From Tetmemena sp. SeJ-2015 (lineage: Eukaryota > Ciliophora > Spirotrichea > Sporadotrichida > Oxytrichidae), in assembly GCA_027382625.1 (NCBI GenBank), contig JAJKFJ010021265.1, positions 62,001 through 126,000 of the forward strand: a DNA stretch of 64,000 nt. The letters run 5' to 3'. Shown piece after piece: positions 60,924 to 64,000 of the stretch. Numbering within the stretch: the stretch's first letter is position 1; every line of letters begins with the position of its first letter. A program made the translations under genes and the position numbers. Under the pieces are notes generated by a model. It saw only the letters and a list, made by a program, of their open reading frames with translations, was not told the origin of the DNA and did no database searches.

Positions 60924-61355
60924 ATGCCTATCGAGGCATTTTTCAGACCATTCAAGAGTAGATATGATGACTTTGGCCTCTCTGACTAATCAGTTCTTTC
61001 TCGCATTATCCCTCGATATCATCTTGAGACAATGAATTATCCCGTTTTTAAAGAGTTGGCTACCTCAGCTGAAATCTAAGTATAAAAAGAAGGTAACGCC
61101 TATTATGTTGAGCAAAAGATTTTCTTCGATTCTAAACACGCCCCATTCCAAAGAGCCGTCTTATCATTGACAATCTTTAACTAACAAGAGTTCCAAACTA
61201 AATATCTATTTTCCTGTGAATTGGGTAATAGAGTTTCTGCTTCCCTCTAGCTATTCTTTGAATCCGATTAAACAACTATCGGCACTACTCAAGAAATACT
61301 GGCGCCACCGTGCCAACTCATAGATAGTAGATACTTATAACTAAACTTCCCATGA
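60924..61355 (+). CDS. Intact 143-aa ORF, unknown function
   Basis: Reads from ATG 60924 (MPIEAFFRPFKSRYDDFGLS) to TGA 61353-61355 without interruption in the ciliate code, using several TAA/TAG as Gln. Codon composition is clearly protein-like. It holds segments such as KEGNAYYVEQKIFFDSKHAP and QEFQTKYLFSCELGNRVSAS, suggesting a beta-rich fold. No domain is recognised. It begins about 75 bp beyond the TBE fragment and lies outside the TBE if that fragment is oriented as in the lipoxygenase copy. It could be a TBE-associated ORF, a single MDS of another gene, or a small independent gene. Confidence 0.6.
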
Positions 61356-62195
61356 GTAATTCTTATAATTTGAATAAGAAGAGGTTTCTTTAATCTAATA
61401 CCCTCGATCGTGACTTATAATTTTTAATTTAGATTTTTTTTTATTAATTCTTAAATGCATTTCTATTTCACTCTTATCCTGCTGTATAATTAAAAATAAT
61501 TTTGATTAAAAAAAAATTATTGAAGATTAGCTATTTTAAATATTAATAATGGTTGGTGAAGTATAGTACACATCCATAAATATCCCCATGATTTTGAAAT
61601 TAGATACATAACTTAGATTAATTATAGTTTTAATTATTTTTTACTATCAAGGATTAAATAAATTTAAGAGTTAAAGTTTACAGTAGAATAAATGAGTGCA
61701 GGATATTTTTAATTGTTGGTGATAATGATCATTTATTTTAAATGGAAGAAAGATTTTTTTCCTTGTAAAACTTTTTATACCACTTATGAAAAAAAAATTA
61801 CTTGAATTTATTTGCTGATGTTAGAGATAGATCTTTTATTTTAGGTTCACTTTATTAGGTTAATAAAATCTAAATTAAGTTTTGGGAATAATTTAATTAA
61901 ATAATCTTGAAATAAAACTGTTTTACAAAATTATCGTTTTTTATAAACCAAACATTTATTTTTCTTGCTTAAGCAAAAATAATTAGAAAATTTAAAATTT
62001 AAAAAATTTTTTAATGATTAAATATGTTTGGCCTTTTAAAAATAGAAAGTCTTTTATAAATCTTAATTTATACCCTAATATGAAGTCATAGTATAGATTT
62101 AGGAATATTTACAAAGAATTTATCTAAAATCAGATAAAAATTACTTGCTAATATATACTTAAGGAAAAATAATTATAAAATAGAGTACTGAGCTT
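61356..62195. other. AT-rich intergenic region
   Basis: About 0.84 kb, AT-rich, between the 143-aa ORF and the helicase. The two genes converge here. No other feature is seen. Confidence 0.5.
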
Positions 62196-64000
62196 TCATA
62201 CCACTCTAATAATATAATTATGTTTATTACTATCATCTTTTTGAGGCTATATACTTTGAATTTTCTCTAGTAGTTCTTTTTCCCTATCTTCCTCAACTAA
62301 GTTCTCAACTTTGTATTCACTAGGAAGTCCACAATTTTCATAATTCTTGTAAAGGTCTTAATGATTAGACACCCCCACTACGAACTTGCAGTTTCTGAGG
62401 AAGTTAACTGCCTCTTGAATTTAAGGTGTCTGTGCTACTTGAAACTTATGATTCTTCTCTAAGATATCAAGTGTCTCACAAGAAGTCTTCCATGGCTCAT
62501 ACTTCAAGATCTCAGTGAGTTTCTCAGCCTCAAAATAGTTCTGAATATTATCGTAGTTCTTTTCAACTACAGCATTGAAAAGCCCACTCTTGTAAATCTA
62601 GCGCCTGTATATGTGCTCTTCAACAGAACCTGAGGTGATTAGTCTGTAAACTATAACGTCCTATTTTTAACCGATCCTGTATAATCTATCGATGCACTAA
62701 TTGTCGCAAGCTGGATTCCAATCAGGGTCTAAAATTATCGCCCTATTAGCAGATATCAAATTAAGTCCAATCCCTGCCACTTTACAGCTCAGCAGAAAAC
62801 AAAAGCTACCACGAGCAGGGTTATTGAAATTCTCACAGATCTTATCTCTCTCAGAGTTCTGAACTCCTCCATCCAGTCTGTCATATTTGTAGTAGCCGTA
62901 GTATTTGTTTATCATGTTCTCTATCATATCCAACAGACAAATTACACATATTAAAAATATTTTAAAGACAAATTGATTTTGTGAAGATCAACACTTTGTA
63001 TTTTTTGTCATACATTTCTTTGAGCATGAGAAAGAGCAGAGTTATTTTGTCAGAGCAGTAGAACCAGTCGCAGTATCTCTTCATTTAGAACTCTTTCCTT
63101 ATCAGGTTGTAGAGACTTTCAATGTTAAGACTCTTATTGACTTCATTTTATTTCTTGGGTTGGAGCTTAATAGTGCCCCACAACTCCTCTCTGTCGTTTA
63201 TTTCTGTATGTGTCTTTATAAAAATAAATGCTTTTTCATTCTAGAGCCGTGCAAATACTTTTTACCGAACTGAGAGGGCTTTGGGAGCTCATCCACTATA
63301 TAGAAAAATCAAATCTCGAGAGTGAATACAAACATTAAGAAAAAATAATGATGGAATAATTTAGGGTGGCTATGAAAATAAAAATTTCTAAGAAAAAAAC
63401 AATGGTCAATTATCTTTCATTTATCCCAAAAATGCCAAGAATTTTTAATTCAAATATCCTCTGCTTAATCTCGGCTTCAAATTTTTATTTTATAGTAATA
63501 AATTAATTAAAAAAAGCCAACAAAAAATTTTACTCTTATATTTTAATTTAAAGGATTACATAACCCTAAATTTGAATATATAATCTAAGTACTTACTGAA
63601 GTGATGAAAAGTTAAAATAGGATGAACACAAAGCCATCTTAAGACTGTAATTATTCCCAGTACCTTTCTGCTCCTAACTTTTTCAATTTCTTTTGCATCT
63701 TCGCTACTTAGTTCCCTTCTTGCCGTTTATGTAAGCTTGTGATTTATGATCTCTTGATAAATCCTATGCTGCATTTTAGACATCTTGACCCACACCACAA
63801 TATCTGTCTTTAGAGGAAGTATGAGTTCCTTGTCTTTTATTGGGAACAATTCAGCAGATCTAATTTGAAAGATCTGCTTTTTGACTCTTCTAAGGAATAT
63901 AGGCTCGTACTTGCTCTTAAGAAGTTTAATTTGCTCTAGAGCTTTTTATATTACTCGGATGTCATCTGTCTTTTTACACCCCTCTTCAATTGGCTTAGCA
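62196..64000 (-). CDS. SNF2-family helicase, ERCC6L/PICH-like (5'-partial)
   Basis: DNA translocase of the SNF2 superfamily; the N-terminal half lies beyond 64000. From the window edge it reads KKTDDIRVIQKALEQIKLLK then YEPIFLRRVKKQIFQI. The C-terminal helicase lobe follows: MLKEMYDKKYKVLIFTKS (motif IV), MIENMINKYYGYYKYDRLDG, CENFNNPARGSFCFLLSCKV with AGIGLNLISANRAIILDPDW (motif V), and IDRLYRIGQK (motif VI). Next is VIVYRLITSGSVEEHIYRRQ with IYKSGL, as in ERCC6L/PICH and RAD26-like proteins. The tail VVGVSNHQDLY recalls the GISDHDLMY end of ERCC6L. With TAG read as Gln, TGA lies at 62198-62196. A long intron (about 63304-63598), a 31-bp IES and an unresolved junction near 63210-63250 interrupt it. 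Confidence 0.88.
62944..62974 (-). other. IES in the SNF2 helicase (31 bp, pointer AATTTGTCT)
   Basis: On the plus strand AGACAAATT at 62935-62943 and 62966-62974. Removal joins KVLIFTKSI to CLLDMIENMINKYY in frame. Confidence 0.9.
63304..63598 (-). other. Probable intron in the SNF2 helicase (about 295 bp)
   Basis: On the minus strand the donor GTAAGT follows LTFHHF and the acceptor TTCTATATAG precedes GATGAGCTCCCA (DELPKPSQF). The segment is AT-rich. It may contain an IES as well. Confidence 0.6.

Overview
This window looks like germline (micronuclear) DNA of a hypotrich ciliate of the Oxytricha/Stylonychia type. Four lines of evidence agree. (1) Genes only read through if TAA and TAG mean glutamine and TGA is the only stop. 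(2) Many genes are interrupted by short AT-rich segments flanked by direct repeats of 2-17 bp (pointers); removing one segment plus one repeat copy restores a conserved protein exactly, which is how MDS/IES junctions behave. (3) A 2.9-kb element with 77-bp inverted repeats ending in CAAAACCCC, a decayed DDE transposase and a zinc-finger/kinase ORF sits inside a gene, as expected of a TBE transposon. (4) Spliceosomal GT-AG introns of about 60-100 bp occur as well and are distinct from the pointer-flanked segments.

Layout. 1-1546 (+): C-terminal two thirds of MCM5. 5006-8840 (-): Gln-rich coiled-coil protein of unknown function, with a hairpin element (6511-7143) in a non-coding gap. 9178-10775 (-): a GC-rich island with a 449-aa ORF that uses the ciliate code, possibly a mobile-element ORF. 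11110-12093 (+): class I haem peroxidase. About 12380-14175 (+): calcium-dependent protein kinase with four EF-hands. 15638-17606 (+): CK1-like kinase. 19655-20525 (+): small acidic unknown. 20515-21222 (-): lipocalin, overlapping the previous gene tail to tail. 21686-27465 (-): lipoxygenase split by the TBE (22651-25572). 28850-31440 (+): Gln-rich protein with a possible MIF4G-like part. 31807-32405 (+): protein with a PD-(D/E)XK-nuclease-like pattern.

From 33565 to about 59900 lies a tandem pair of very large genes (copy 1 33565-46698, copy 2 47095-~59900). They appear to encode multi-pass membrane proteins with a PAS-like domain and two sensor-like (TM, extracellular, TM) modules. Copy 1 carries a nearly perfect 1.5-kb palindrome (34366-35883) and a 1.57-kb hairpin element (42420-43990). 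A decayed copy of that hairpin sits at the matching place in copy 2 (about 56634-57822). At the right end are a TBE fragment (60694-60850), an intact 143-aa unknown ORF (60924-61355) and an SNF2-family helicase of ERCC6L/PICH type (62196-64000, -) that runs off the window.

The genes do not form a pathway. What unites the window is developmental DNA elimination: almost every coding region must have IESs (4 bp to 2.9 kb) removed before it can be expressed. The most notable signals are the dense set of IESs whose boundaries the protein frames fix, including candidate micro-IESs of 4-14 bp, the TBE inside the lipoxygenase, and the duplicated membrane-sensor genes with matching hairpin insertions. 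All joins were derived by eye from frame and protein-family conservation; no search or alignment was run.
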